The notes: generated by a model from the sequence alone, not told the origin. Numbered from the stretch's first letter, positions 32,948 to 46,465 are shown. The stretch: DNA of 64,000 nt from Desarmillaria ectypa (GCA_030407005.1 JAUDYN010000007.1:496001-560000), one strand, 5' to 3'. Translations and numbers: made by a program.

Positions 32948-34861
32948 CTAATACGACCCACCAGATATCTATAGTCAATGTCAGAGGGTTGTTTCAGACG
33001 TGAACAGAAGAAAGGCGTACTTTGGCCGATTTAGAAGAGATCGTTCCAGCCGAGCCACCAGTAACTGTAAGCTTAGAGAAATCCCAGGTCCTACAAAGGG
33101 ACGCGCTTAACACGATTACAATATCATTGAAGAAAGTGAATTTACCCTGAGCAGTTGCCGCAGTCAACAGTGAGTCGTTTCGCCCCACTTCCGACCCTAC
33201 AAGTGCATGAGTACAGAGTCCAAGAGCAGAGGTCAGTGAGAGGCATAGCTTACTTGACTGAGGTAGCGCTGCCAGTGAAGCTCACGCCTCTGTAAAGGAA
33301 TGGATCAGACGACCGACTTACTTCATGCATACAGAAGTTACTCACGAAATAGGACCTCCAGTCCCAGGAGTACCAGCGTCATCGGGGTATGACTGTGAGA
33401 TCAAGACGCCGTATTTGGTGATACCGCTGATGTTGTTGCTGTAAAGCATCGGTTAGTATATTGCCTTAGAAGAAGACAAGGTAATATTCACCCAGAGTAC
33501 GTGACTCCCGACACCTTGGCGTTTGTGGCTGCTGCTTTGACCTTGATTCTGCAAGTCATGCGGCATCAGAAACATCGAGCGAAGGGAAAAGACGGGTAAT
33601 CATACCTGAGTCCATACATAGAGTTCGTAACGGTGTTTCCAGAGACAGTCACTCCAGTGACTGTTTTGCCAGTATCAATGGAACCAACGGAAATGCCATG
33701 GCCTCCAGAGCACTGGTTGTTTTTGAAACTAAAAAAAGGGTACTTGAGTGAGGCCTCTCATCGATTCGAACCCAGTTATAAACACGTACACGATGTTAGA
33801 GCCTGAGTTTATCGCGATACAATCATCCTGGTTCTTGACGACAGAATTTTGGATCGTGACATTGTCAGCAGAAACGTCGAAACCCTGCAGATCTATGAGT
33901 CCTCCTCATTCATTAGATGAACGTTCACACTTACATCGGTATTGTGACCAAGGCTGTTCGTGTCACCAGCACTATTGTCGACCTAGAGATGGAAGATAAG
34001 CGGACCGAGACGCGAACATAAAAACCCGGCGTCGTACGGTGATGGTGTCGAAGGTGAGTCCGTCGCTGTTACCGATAGAGATGGCTTGCGCGGGGCTGTT
34101 CAAGACCTATCGCTGGTTTTAGTCTTATCTACAAAGAGGGGGAAAGAAAGTCTTACCGTGAATTGAGAGTACGTGCCGGAGCCCTTGAACCTAGTAGATC
34201 AAGATTAGAGCGTTTGAATATAATATGTAACGAAAGAGTCCACTTCAATAAAGGATGGGGTTTAGTGACCCCACCGTTCGTGCCTTTTCCATCCCAGTAT
34301 GAGGCCCCATTTCCCTGTGCCAAATATTATACAAGAGAAGGTGCGACAACTAGCTCGACTTACGTTAAACTTATGTCCTGCACCCTTGAACGTGACATTA
34401 TCTCCGTCGATAGTGAACAGGGGACCAGACGCTATGACAGAGAGATGCGTTGATCGTTCGACTGGCTTAGTTATGAAGGATACGTACATGAGGTCTTGGC
34501 GAACGTGATGTCACCAGCCATAGTGACGGTCGCGCCAGCTTTAGGCTGTTGAAGGTATATATATGAGCGAGCGCGTTAAACCGCAATAAAGTACGGGGTC
34601 TTACTGAGAGCGTCAAGGTACCTGTGAAGTACGCATGTCAGCCAGAATACACTCGGAAGAGGAGACATCCTCTAGCTTACTTCCACTCGGGACAGTGAAC
34701 GCATTGATGGTGACCGACGAGCAGCTGGATATCGAAGAAGCGGCGGAAACGGAGTCAACAACGCAGCTAGTACGCGCTTCAAGGTCCTCTGCTGGCAGAG
34801 CCGACACGAGTGCTAGCACGGCGGCAGTGAAGATGAACTGGTAGAATGCGTGTCCGAACAT
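32948..34861 (-). CDS. Endopolygalacturonase (GH28), right-arm copy
   Basis: Mirror image of the gene at 23867-25780 (coordinates sum to 58,728). Same signal peptide, propeptide, about 16 exons and GH28 signatures: NTDGFD, QDDC, GHGIS and RIK. Every open stretch compared reads the same in both copies, and the introns checked are base-for-base equal, so the pair was duplicated or homogenised recently. ATG at 34859-34861 and TAG at 32948-32950. It encodes a secreted pectinase, expected to act with its twin in plant cell-wall breakdown. Immediate upstream sequence is the same as for the twin for about 165 bp, then differs by an indel, so promoters may differ. Confidence 0.92.
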
Positions 34862-37110
34862 TTGGGCGAGATGTGAAGGGAAGCAAAGGATGCTGGTCAT
34901 TCTGTCATTAGGGCATGCATTAAATATCACAGCGCTGGATGAACCACGGATGTTTATTGGTAAGAAATTGGCAGCAAGGGGACGGCAAGGTCGTCGAGCC
35001 GTTGAAATGCGCCGAGACAACGCTACTTCCTAGCAATTCGGCCGTGCCTACCTTTGTAGATGAGATTTCAAATAATCCCAGAGTAATAAGACTAACCCTA
35101 ATCGTCCCCAGATCACAGCATCGCTTCGACGCATGTGTACCTCAGATAATGAATGCTACATGACCTCTACACGTCGGAATAGCACCTCGTCTTGCAGAAT
35201 CATCCAGATCATCCCTATAGCAATGCGAGGCTGATGCGAAATATCGGTCCTTGAAGAATTCTTTTTTTGCTATTCATAGGCGACAGTTTTCACTTCCGAA
35301 CAAAAAGGGCAACGAGGATGACATGCGGGCCGGTCTTCCTTGCCCGATAAGTTGCCGATTGTCAAGGATAATTGCCCTTTTGGTGAGCGATCTTCATCTT
35401 CCAAACAAGAGAACCACTCAATAGAGAAATCAGGGAAATGGTTGATGCGCGCTCTATATGTTGCCGTATGTGTACCCAATAACTATTCGGAGCTTTATGT
35501 GGGAATAAGAAGCGAGCAGGCATGCTCACCATATATTCAATGCTCAGACGCTAACAATCCAGCTACAATGCCACAGTTTTCTCATCACAGCTGCTTATGA
35601 ATGGCGCTGGTGTTTGTATCGGCACAAGTTCTCGCTTATTCCTGTCGCTTGCCGGCCTGCAACGATGCCGACATTAGCTTTGACACCGAACTAGGACGGT
35701 ATTTCTGAAGCAATGTCAGAGGCTAACACGAAATACGCCGACGGAAAACCAGCTTACTCAAACGATGCATGCCACACTATCGTCAGTTTTTCCGAGCTGG
35801 TATCGCCGCATGCTCGCAAGCCAGTAATGGGCAAGGACCGCATTTGAAGTACCGCCTGAGCTGCCATGAGACGTTTCCGATCGGGTTGATCTCATTCCAA
35901 TCCCACTATTGTAACTCTCTTGCCACGATCCGTCTGTGAATCATGTTCACAGCACAGAAACACTTCTGAGGTTGGGGATAACAGTTGCTTAAGCAGATCA
36001 GGATTTGGAAACCCTCACGCCAGAGTCCCATGACACGCAGAGCTTGGGGCTGGGGATAGAATGACCCAGCTAGACGCAATCAACAGTGTGGTTACAACGG
36101 TATGAGCCTTCTCAGCCTCAACACGTTGGGGCCGTCCGTTCCTTATTGGTACCTTGTGTAGGTACCAACACCAACAAGGCTGGTCAAGCTGTTAGATGTC
36201 TCATTATGCGGATCGAACGAGTGTTATTGTTTGCATGCATTCGATGAGCTTGATCGTCTGGATCGTATACATTACAAGATTACTCCTCTTGATATGAGTC
36301 CTTGCGTTTAGATTCTACGATGGACAGGTGAGTTGGTATGGAATATTGACGTGATAACCTTGAAAGGGCTCACCGTAACGTTAGAAACCAACAGAAGAAA
36401 GCTTCTCGCAGCAATTCAGATATAGTCCTGCAAGCCGCTCTTTCTACAAAGGCTCAAGGTTACCTCTTCATAAAAAGGTAAAATATTCAATGGTAGAGTG
36501 GCAAACCGTGTACTATTCGAAGGGAAGACAATAACCGTGACTTATCCAGATAGATAACTCAGCTAGGGCCACTCGGAGAGCCAGAGTAGGGGTAAAAAAC
36601 GGCGACTGTCAGTCTTAGAATGAGTCAAGTCGTCGAAAGAACTGGATAGAACGACCGCTCACCGCGCTATCGAATGGTAGCAGAAAGCCTACTATCTTGA
36701 CCTAGTACCTCCTGCACCTAGATCGAAAGTACGTAACGGACGGTCATTATGTGCCAAATCCTCAGGATCTAGATCAAGCTGTGAGGTATGTGAAATCTGA
36801 AAATTCGAGGAACGGTCATTGTAGAATGTGGAAGAAACGTGATGACGCGCTTTCAGTTCAGGTCGAATAAATAGATATAGGCGAGCAGGATCAGAGAAAA
36901 GATTGGCAGCAATACGACGCGTCGAGAATGAGGGGCAGTGCTGCGGCACGGCATCACCATCGTCGTCGTGGCCAAACAAACGTGCGGCCGTAGCTCTTCT
37001 TCCCCTTCTTCCTCCACGATGTCGGTCATCAAACCTTGATTTAATAATGCCCACCTCCCGAATCCTTTACGCTGGCATGTGTTCAATAATGAAGGCATCA
37101 ATGCATCAGC

Positions 37111-37982
37111 ACTCACTACGAAGTGCTTGGTACCGCGCGAGCGACTACGGTCTATGCTGCTACACGATCTGCAGTGAAGTTCATCTGGTCCATAAGGTGG
37201 TGAGCGCAGTACACGTCTGCGTTCACAGACAGCAGGCAACATCTTCAGCACCTAGATTGAAGTTAGAAATTGGAAGAAACGGTCCCTATTGTCGAGGTCC
37301 CAGAATCTGGAGAATGTTCATAAGTAGATGACTTGAGAAAAAAACCAAAAAGTCATTCATCGTCAACAGTGCTAGCGTGTTACCACAGCGACGAGGCGGT
37401 TGTGGAGTACGAAAACGAACTCAAGGTTCATGTCCGACGCGCTTTCAGTCTGGGAAATCCAAGCAGAAGCGGGCGTACAAGAACAGAGAAAGTATTGACT
37501 GCAAAATAACGCGTCGAGACAATGACACTGCGGTCCAGCGCTCACTGTCAGCATCAGCCATGATCGTTATGGCTGAAGATAGCGGCATGATGCAAACTGA
37601 AACAAACAAACTAGTTTCTTCTTCCTGAATCCTTGCGTTCATTCCGTGTTGAAGACATCAAGCACCCGGTACCATCTAGCTCGGATATTTGGCTTGCCAC
37701 CGCAATCCGAGAGGCCAACACTGTTGATTGCTCTTTTGTCTATTTCAAGGCACTCACTGCTTGACGATCTAACCCTGAGACGCGATAGTTGGGCTGTAAG
37801 TAGTCGAGATGGAGCTATTCCGAATATAATGGAGAAGTTGAATTGTAATATCAGAATAATATGCGAGAATGCCATCAAAATGTCTTGTCAGCAACGACAA
37901 AAGTATGTAGACGTCGAGTTAGCCTGCACCAGGCAGTTGATCCAAAATTGTCATCACGCTCGTAAACTCATGAGAGTATCAA
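37111..37982. other. Intergenic, no gene recognised
   Basis: Short frames on both strands without motifs. This lies between the right arm and the end of the secreted-protein gene. Confidence 0.45.
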
Positions 37983-40279
37983 CTATGACACCTCAGAGCG
38001 ATGATGGGAAAAAGCACAATGAGAGCAGCCACTCCTGCCGAAATACTCATTTACTCCCCATGGATTCCAGGAGCCCCAGCTGCCTGTCGGCCACACGCCA
38101 CTACTACTTGTCGTTGTTGACGTCGTCTCTGTAACTGCCGGTTCACTGGCGACAGTGGATTGGGAGATATCAGTGGCTGAAAAAACGCTGCTGGCATCGG
38201 TCTCAGCGGCAGAAGTCTCCGCAACGGTAATGCTGGACGCTATGTTGACAAATGTGTCCACAGATGTGGCATCCACAGGCGTTTCTACGACCTCGGTAGC
38301 TGTCTCTTTCGCAGCAGTCAATTCCGAGGTCGTCAAGTTTGAATTCTAAAGGGAATTCCATCTTAATTGCCAACAGAAACACGAAATGTCAGCTAACACT
38401 CACTGATGTTCCGTTAAGGGAAGCACAGGCGAAAGACACAGTGGAAGTCGGGGAGCCGCTATCCTTCGCAGCGCTCAAATCCCAGGTCTGTTTGACATAA
38501 GGCCAGCAGAGGCGACCGTCTCCAAGAAGCGCAATATCGCCAGACACCGTGATACTGTCGTCGACAACGGGAGAGCCAACCAGTTCACCGCTGCTACTAA
38601 TAACCTGAAAGCTATCGGATGATCCGCATCAGTATGTACCTCAAATCCTCAGACAAACTATATACCTAGTGCCAGAGAAAGTGCCAGTGCAGGAAAGGGG
38701 AAGAGGCTCGCAAGTCGGATTTGAAAGGGTTTCGTATGTAACGAGTGCGTTAGATCTATCAAAGGCCTCGACGTGGACGTTCTGGTGGTCAGACCCATCG
38801 TCCTTTGTCACCCAAGTGATTTGGGCGTCACCGTCGGCTACACCGACTTCAGAGGTAGCTTGGTTGCCTGAGAGTGTCTCCTTATCAGAAGCGATAGCAA
38901 TGGCGACGTTGTGATTGAGCCAGCGGGGACTGCATGCAGTGTATCTACAGATACATTAGCTGGTCTGAGGATGGATGAAGGAAGCAAAATACCGACCCAT
39001 CACCCATCCATTCGTTTAGGGTAAGATCGGTCGCACCGCGCGACTGCCAGGCGAAAATGTAAGAGTCGGAAGTAGAAAACCTGGCCAAGTTGGAGTAGGA
39101 GCCAGACATTCCATACATCGCCTCGCCGCCAGAACCTAGGAGTCAAGGTGTTCAAAATCTGGAGAAACATTTCCTTCGAGGCAAAGTATACCATTAGTTG
39201 TATTTTCATTCGAGATTTTCTGACCGACGTTGGACATGCCTCGGTTGTTCGTGTTCAACCAGATAGCGCTAAAGTAATCAGTAACAGGAGTAGGCTCGGA
39301 GGGAGTATGTGGCTTACCCTTGGTCTTCAGCACAGACGGAAGCAAAAGGAGCAGCTTCAGCAGCTTCAAAACTGATACCAGTATTGTGTGAGCAGCCCCA
39401 GGTATTGGTACCCTCAGTGGAGTCTTGCCGCGTACCGCTTGCGTCGACGTAGGAAATAGCGTCACCATAATGGCCAGACGCATCACCATCGTACGCTTTC
39501 AAAGCTCATCAGTCTGCCGCAATTATTAAAAAAGGACAGAACCTTACCAGTAACGACGTAGTAGGCACCATAGAGACCGGCCGATTCGGACCAGACAAGG
39601 TCACCATTGATATCAGGGGTCGCAGTACGCTATCGAGTGCATGATTAGGGAATAAATTGGGTATGTACGCGCAAAAAATATACCCCAATGCTGCCAGCAC
39701 CATACGATGACGGACCATTCAGTTCTGTGGACCAGGACAATTTACCATCCGTATACCGTACAACAACTGCGATCGGCATATCATTAGTGGGTAGATTTTC
39801 TGATCCGGTAGCGGTGGTCTTGATGAGGACAGCAAATCCGTCGTCGTGTGCAACCAAGCCGCCGGCTGAAGAACAATGAAATTAGTCGAACTGTTTTGAA
39901 AATGATGGAGAAACCTCACCTTCAGTACCGGTGATAGTAACCGCATCACCGACAGAAGTGAACGAGGTCGTATCGACCTGCTGAACTAGAACCGAGGTCT
40001 GGTCCGCATTGAGGTACGCGAGGTACCCTGTCGTGCCGTCTGGTGCAACTGCGAAAGGTGTACGTCGGTGGTGGGGAAGTCCTTTGTATCACTAATAAGG
40101 TCATCTATCAGAAATACATCAAAATATTACTCGCCAGTCCAGTACGCAGCCTGGACAGGATCAAATGAGTCTGCCAAAGAGAAAGTGTCCTCGTAGGACT
40201 CAAGTGTGACGGCACCGAAGGATACTCTGATCCCTAAGGCAGCGAATGCCAAGAGGCGGGTGGCTTTTGAGTTAATCAT
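37983..40279 (-). CDS. Secreted Ser/Thr-rich protein of unknown function
   Basis: ATG at 40277-40279 (MINSKATRLLAFAALGIRVS) gives a signal peptide cleaved near FGA. The body is built from exons of 40-90 codons with short introns, for example LVAHDDGFAVLIKTTATG, AIWLNTNNRGMSNVGQKI, and IFAWQSRGATDLTLNEWMGD. The pattern of repeated beta-strand-like blocks with W and G suggests a beta-propeller or lectin-like fold, but no family is recognised. The last exon is a Ser/Thr-rich stalk (SELTAAKETATEVVETPVDA onward), typical of O-glycosylated wall or surface proteins. The annotated frame ends at 37983; an overlapping frame encodes a hydrophobic tail (GVAALIVLFPIIAL), so the true C-terminus is uncertain. 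Exon borders were read by eye. Confidence 0.65.
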
Positions 40280-42461
40280 CGACGGAATAAACGAATGGGT
40301 TGGTTTGAAGGAAGGGAATTGGGCGATGATTCTCTGTGAAGGAGATACCAGCCCTCTAGCCAGAGAAAGGAGAAGGGTAGAAAGTTGGTTGCTGCGCAGC
40401 CCAAAGGCGTACGGGTTTTATAGCCCGCCAATCCCGAGGTTTAGGCATAATTTGCATGGTTTGAAGATGGAGTAACGGTACCATAGGCGGCGTCCGTGCT
40501 CAGGGAAACTTTTTATGGAGGAAGAGCTTGGCACGTGGTCGTGGCCCTGGAGCAAATTTCAAACCGGCCCAACATTTTCCGTAGTAAGCGCAAATTCCTC
40601 AACTTCATCGCAAACTGTTCAGTTTATTCACTCCCTGTGATGATCAATGTTTAGCGCGGAATACTTGAGTGAGAGCATTCATCTCCGGGGTTCTTACTTC
40701 AAGGACAGGCCTAGACCTTAGCCATGGCGACGCGATGATTCCCTTGGAACCCACCGGCACGATGTACAGTCTCTTGGCGTACCTCGTTGCAACGGAAACA
40801 GTGCACAGAGTCGGTCTTCGTCACTCGGTAAGAATTCTTTTGCGGGCTCGACGGTAATAGTAGTTCCTTATTTCTGCTGACTACAATAAGTACACAGGGC
40901 CTATGAGTGATTTCTGCCCGACCCGTTATATTCTCAAGTGACCTCTTGGACATTGAAGCGATACGGCCCGTTTAGCTGTTTTTGGTCATGTCTTTAGCTC
41001 TCTGCGGTGAATTCACCTCTGGGTGAATTTCTGTCTCTCGAAATACTTCGGTACCTTTGGAACCGCCGGCGCGATTTGACCTTGTAGGACGTTGTCGGTG
41101 TTGATACATCTGGAATCTGGGCTCTAGTTAGTTGCTTGTCCCTCGTTTGTCTTTTTGCTAAACAAATATTCAATCTCCTGCTAGTTCCCTCCTTTTTTTT
41201 TTCTTTTTTTTCTTGACTGGTGGCCCGTGAGCTAAAGGTGCAGGCTTGTTAGCTTTACTTGTGCGACGTTTTTGTTGGTAAATTCCTATCAAGATATCGG
41301 AAAAAGACTCATCCTTGCTACCGGTGAATTTCCAGTATCGAACAATACTAGTCCGCCGTCACCGCTCCCGTCTAACCACATCTTAGGAATTGACACTGAC
41401 AGCACGGCGCGTTTGGCTGGAGAGGTATTTCCTGCGATTATTCCGTAAACCGGTGCTCATCGCTGCCTACCATTATTAGATGACCGATTCTCCAAGACGG
41501 TTTTGAGAATGCTATTTCCGCCGAAGTCTGAATGGACTAGCATGATATTGCGGCGTTTGGATGTACAATGAGGGGGGGACTTTCCGGTATGTCGTCATCC
41601 CTCTACATCGACTGATCTGCCCTAAGCTCCAAGCAGTACTCACAATTCAGTACGATATGAATTTCATCAACTCAGTTTCCAATTCATACAGCACGTGAAT
41701 ACCCGAGATATTAAGGTTCGCTAGATGCACTGCTATCACACAGTCCTGGAGATCTTCGTCTCATTGATGGGTCTTGATGAAGACGTTGTGGATCTATCTA
41801 TTGGTGTGCTTAGATCTGGACGATTTGCCGGCTGTTGTACTCAACTAGAGCTTTGTTAGAATCGCGGGGCTGTACGCAAATCAAATGAGTGACAAAGGTA
41901 AGTTACATCTGTGGTAAACGCGAAATGGGGCTAACTGCGAAATATACCAACTTATATAATACGACAAAAGCCCCTTGGGAAATGAACAAACGCGTAAGTA
42001 AATCCATACGAGAACCGAAACAGCGACTGACCAGCGACTATCTGTGCCATGAGAAGCTTGAAACCTCACTAGCTTTCTGGGAGGCATACTACATTTCATC
42101 AATACCTGCGGAACCCCGGGAAACTTACTTTTATGTATAGAACGTTCATATGAGATATTTTTCTACCTCGACGTCGTTTGCTCAAGTTCATTGTCGGGTT
42201 GATTTTGTTTTCGTATCTCTCCGATAGTCAATTTATTTGACATCCTCACTACTCGAAACCTGCAAGTTCTGGCCCAACGAAAATATCGCCTATGTATAGC
42301 CATTTTTAGATTTTTTTTTTCATACCCGTTGCTTGGGTGTGAGGCACGGTAGTCAAATTCTGCAATGGACCCCATGATCATGAGAGGCTGATAACATCGT
42401 CTAATCCAGAATCCTTCACGCCATCTATTTTGATCCTATTCTCCATCTCTTTGCCTCGCCC
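40280..42461. other. Long intergenic region without recognised gene
   Basis: Contains the upstream region of the secreted-protein gene (minus) and of the P450 pseudogene (plus). Pyrimidine-rich tracts lie near 41190-41215. Frames such as 41889-42140 and 42163-42381 have no motif or splice context. Confidence 0.5.
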
Positions 42462-44704
42462 ATGTTTCTAGTTCTTTGCCTTTCATTCCTTGCGCTCTGG
42501 ATAATCCAAAAAACTGTTGAACTTCACTGGAATGTCAGGGCTATTGGGTCCATATCTCTCTATTCCACTCTTCCGTCCCATACATTGGGAATTATGCAGA
42601 AATCACCCTGGGAGTCGACAAATCCTCGAGAGGTGGCATCCTGTAGTCGTCCTTGTACGGATGATCCTTGGCTGGAATGAAGATTATCCATTCGAGAAAA
42701 AGTATCAGAGTGCGTCACCCTATTGTTCGTCGTTTGCGCTGACCTGTAGTCACCACAGCCTTCAAGGATGCTGGGTGGGATATTATTTCCGGAGTCTCGG
42801 CATTCCCACCAAGCCTTAAATTTGACGTCGCGGACGTCGCACTCATCAAGGCATGTGCTTCCGCTGACCTTTGTAATCCATCTAATCATGATCATAACCG
42901 TGAATAGGAAATCACATCCTCACGTTCGCGTTTCCCTGAGCCTGTCAAACTCTATGAAACTCTTTCAGTTTTCGGAAGCAATATTGTAGCGTCCGAAGGG
43001 GAGCTTTGGAAGAAGTACAGAAAGATTTGTGCTCCTGCTTTTTCTGAAGTACGTTGAATCTCTTCTCGTGTGAAGTTGTAGAATCACAATTCTCCTAGGC
43101 AAACAACAAAATTGTTTGGGAAAAAACGATGAACATTATGCAGGAATTATTCCATGACGTATGGAGGGATTCAGAGGCAGCAAAGACCGAAAACATGCTT
43201 GATATCACCTTGGCAGTATGTTGATTTTATTCTTGTTGCCGGTGTTGAACCTTCTCATCTGCTGAATAGATTACCCAATTCATTATCGGCATCGCAGGGT
43301 TTGGTCGCCATACGTCATGGCAAAGAGAGTCAAATGTCACGGAAGGACACAATATGACGTTCAGAGATGCGCTTTATGATGTTCGTGACGGTGCCCATAT
43401 CAAAATCACCGTGCCCCGATTGGCTATGGGGTTGACTGAGAAGTGGAGGCGGGTTAGGGCCGCATACGACGAGCTTGAGGTATGTTTCGTATATCTTACA
43501 ATATCATGCGAGGAAATGTGCTTATACATAAAGGTTATACATGCTAGAAATGATCAGGCATCGGCGCACATCTCAAAGGAAAGAAGAAAGATACGATCTA
43601 TTCAGTAGTTTGCTGGACGCGAATGTAGGAGATGTTTCACATTTGTCCGAGAGTGAGTGATGGGTACGTATCCTTGTCTCTGAATTAGTATGGCCTCACC
43701 TCCCGTACTTCTCTAGGAAACATCTTTATATTCTTCCTTGCTGGACATGAAGTGAGTGTTCTCTTTGAGCGAGTAACCGGTCTTGAATTACGCAAAGACT
43801 ACGGCTCATACGTTAGCATATACGTTCACTATGTTGGCACTTTGCCCCGACGAGCAAAAAAAGCTTTACCAGCATATCAACTCTATCATTCCAGACAACC
43901 GAGTCCCTGTACACGCTCGTCGCTGCTTCTTCTGCAACATACGAAATGCTGCCTCTGTTCACGTATTCCCTAGCGTGCGCCTCCTCTATTCTCCCTTCTA
44001 TATATAACCTAAACGCGTGCGCAGCGTTTTCAACGAGACGCTTCGCATGTTCCCCGTGGTGATTGAAGAAGTCCTTCCTTTTCAAAACTTCCGACTTACG
44101 AGAACTATAGGTAACGGCCATACCAAAGCTAAGTGCCGAAGACACCGTTTTAATAGCGACAAGCGCCACAGGAGATCGTGCAACAATTCCAGTACCCAAA
44201 GGGGTGTCGATACTTCTGGATGTTCCGGGTTGCATTATAATCGTGAGTTACGTGAAGACTGGGTTCTTTAATTGTGACACTCATTGAATGTATATTGCCG
44301 GCAGCTCGATATTGGAAAGACCCCGATACATTCAATCCCTCGCGATTCTTCGGACACTGGCCCAAGGAAGCGTTCATGCCATTCAGTCTCGCTGCTAGAG
44401 CGTGTCTTGGCAGAGGGTAGACCGTATTCATCCACCGAATGTCATGATCTTCCCACACCAAAGTATGCAGCTTTGCCGAAACAGAAGCGATTGCGGTCAT
44501 CACGCTCCTAATATCGCGGTACAAGATTGAGGTAACAGAAGAACCACAGTTCTGGGGAGAGACTTTCGAGGAAAGGAAGAACCGACTGCTGAAATCGAAG
44601 AGTGGTGTATCGTTAACGTCAGTGTATTCAGTACCATTCTGTCTTCCTTCTCATGACGGTATCTGCAGGCCGCTTCCTATGCCCCTGACGTTCAGAAGAA
44701 GATG
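42462..44704 (+). pseudogene. Cytochrome P450 gene, frameshifted
   Basis: N-terminal membrane anchor MFLVLCLSFLALWII (42462). The proximal region (FEKKYQ, AGWDIISG), helix C WKKYRKICAPAFSE (about 43006-43049) and I-helix AGHETTAHTLAYTF (split by an intron at about 43751-43797) follow. Then come the K-helix FNETLRMFPVV (about 44028-44060) and the haem loop FSLAARACLGRG, followed after an intron by FAETEAIAV. The haem motif FxxGxRxCxG has Ala at its first Gly. Frame changes without plausible introns are needed near 42540, near 43915 (before TYEMLPLFTYSLA) and near 44225 (DVPG to LHYNPRYW). The apparent TGA near 43660 is removed by a good GTGAGT intron. It is therefore a recently broken monooxygenase gene, or one with sequence errors. 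It converges on the MYND gene. Confidence 0.8.
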
Positions 44705-44765
44705 AACCTCAAATAATGCATCGCTTTATAGTACAACTATTTATTAGGATTCTAGGTGTCACGTT

Positions 44766-46465
44766 CTACTTGTGAATCTTCGGTCCCGAATAATTATCCC
44801 GCATCATCAAGCCTTTAATCATCGGAGTCAGACCAACTTGCTTCTCTTCTTCAGTGACCAGTGAAGGTTCGGAATTCTTGACCGCGTCCACGTCCACCCC
44901 ATACTCACTCTTGAGTTGAGCTTTGAGTTTGGTTCCTCCAAAGGGAGCTTTTCGGCATATGGTAACAGCATCTTACACATCGTTGCGACTGCCGCTTTGT
45001 CGCCGGTTTTCATCGCTGTAACGACAATCAGGAGGTTGACGGCATGTCATTGTAGAGAAGCAGACGAACCTCTTCGGCGCATAATGAGGAATTTCATCTT
45101 ATCTGTGGAGATTGAGATCGTCAGTTGTAGATCGAGTGAGACATGAATTACCGCTCACCGTCTTCAAGACCCAAGGAAACTCCATGATCATCTTGGGGAT
45201 ATGGTCTGACAAACCATGCATCTCATGATGAAGGCTGAGAAAATAAGGGAAAAAAGAGTGACTGACGACGTAGTCAACAAAGCTATCTGGTTTGGTGTGG
45301 AAAGAAATTTGGTGTAGAAGTGCAGGCGATCGTTTGAAAGAAGGTTCTGGCGCTGGTATCCCGGTATCTATCTCAGCGTCATCCGCATCTCCCAACCCAC
45401 CTAACAAGGGTGTGGTGACTTGATCCTACCTTCGTCATCGTCGTACCCTTTCTTTCCGCATATGTTCTTGTGTGGTACGGGGAAACCACATTTCCGGTCG
45501 GCAACTTGACAGTCCCTGTCCACAGTTTTGAACCAATAAAATCTGAGAATTCCGAGACATAATTACCGAGAGCAGTAGCGGATGATACGTTCGATTGGTT
45601 TGCATTTTCCACAGGCCTTCAGCTCCTTTCCTTGCTTTCGTAGAGATTCCTCGTCTCTTTTTCAATTCCAATAGATGGTGACTTGAGCTTTCTCTTGAGT
45701 GCGACGAATCTCTTTGACTTCGGATTTTCCAAGTACTTGTTCAGCAGCTCGCCAGACGCTTTTGTCTTCTTTTGTTATCCTTCGAGAGACCTTGACGGTC
45801 CAAACTTGTTCCTGGACGCCATTCTGTAGGTTATGTCAGTGTAGGGGCAATGAATACGGTTCATGATACCCGCGGTGGCATCTCCATAATGTCATCGTAA
45901 TGAAGTACGCCCTCTGCAAACGATACATGTCTACCAAGCGAAGAATTCCGTGGTCATTTGTCTCAATCATTTTTTCGAACTGGGCGTTTGGCAGATGTAT
46001 TGGGGCCATCAAGTCATCCTTGGTTTGGTCCTTGGGGAGGCGCAGTTTCAGGAGGTGAATGAGGTCCTTGTCGTTGTTACCTGCAAGTGCTTTGACAGTC
46101 ATCTCCGGGAACCATCGCCGTCGATCCCTCCATGTCAGGTCCAGCACAAGAGGTGACATACAGGCCTTCCAGAACAAATTCTTCTCCGTTTTTGCGTGAG
46201 CGAGCGCCATTGTTCCTCGAACCCTTCATGTGCAAAGGCAGGCACGACAGCCTTGACCAAGGGTGTAAATTTCTCTCATTTGAGAGTTGAAGTTGTCCTG
46301 CAGATGTGTAGAGGACTGTCGAATGAATTGAAGAGTTTGCTGTGGCGTGCCTTTGTAGACTGACATTGGACGTCGACCGACAGGGAAGAGACGAGCCAAC
46401 TCCTGCTCCCAGTTCTTATTCCAGCCTGCACGGTCTGTTTCTTTGTTGGGTCGCGTCGGCGCCAT
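44766..46465 (-). pseudogene. MYND-type zinc-finger protein gene, frameshifted
   Basis: Starts MAPTRPNKETDRAGW (ATG at 46465). The MYND finger is readable across an intron at about 45530-45575: ACGKC, then YCSRDCQ, then HKNICGK, which are the Cys/His ligands of the family. The C-terminal part gives EFPWVLKT, IMRRR, VATMCKMLLPYAEKL and SEYGVDVD, ending at TAG 44766. Several one-base frame changes break it: after IYTL (about 46255), in the EEQWRSL region (about 46200), near MEGS/RRWFPEM (about 46110), and at LEE/TKLKAQ (about 44940). Such proteins are abundant in Agaricomycetes and their roles are mostly unknown. It is tail to tail with the P450 pseudogene, about 60 bp apart. Confidence 0.72.

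Larger units (their letters stand above)
32060..37110 (-). repeat. Right arm of the large inverted duplication
   Basis: Reverse-complement match of 20830-26200. The polygalacturonase block (about 32750-35020) is practically identical to the left arm including introns. Distal parts (35040-37110) show visible divergence and indels. A 450-460 bp block at about 32306-32757 is absent from the left arm. Confidence 0.88.

Noticed and set aside
43640..43720. In-frame TGA in the P450 before the I-helix
   Set aside because: A GTGAGT donor four bases earlier and a TAG acceptor at 43714 splice it out, giving NIFIFFLAGHE.
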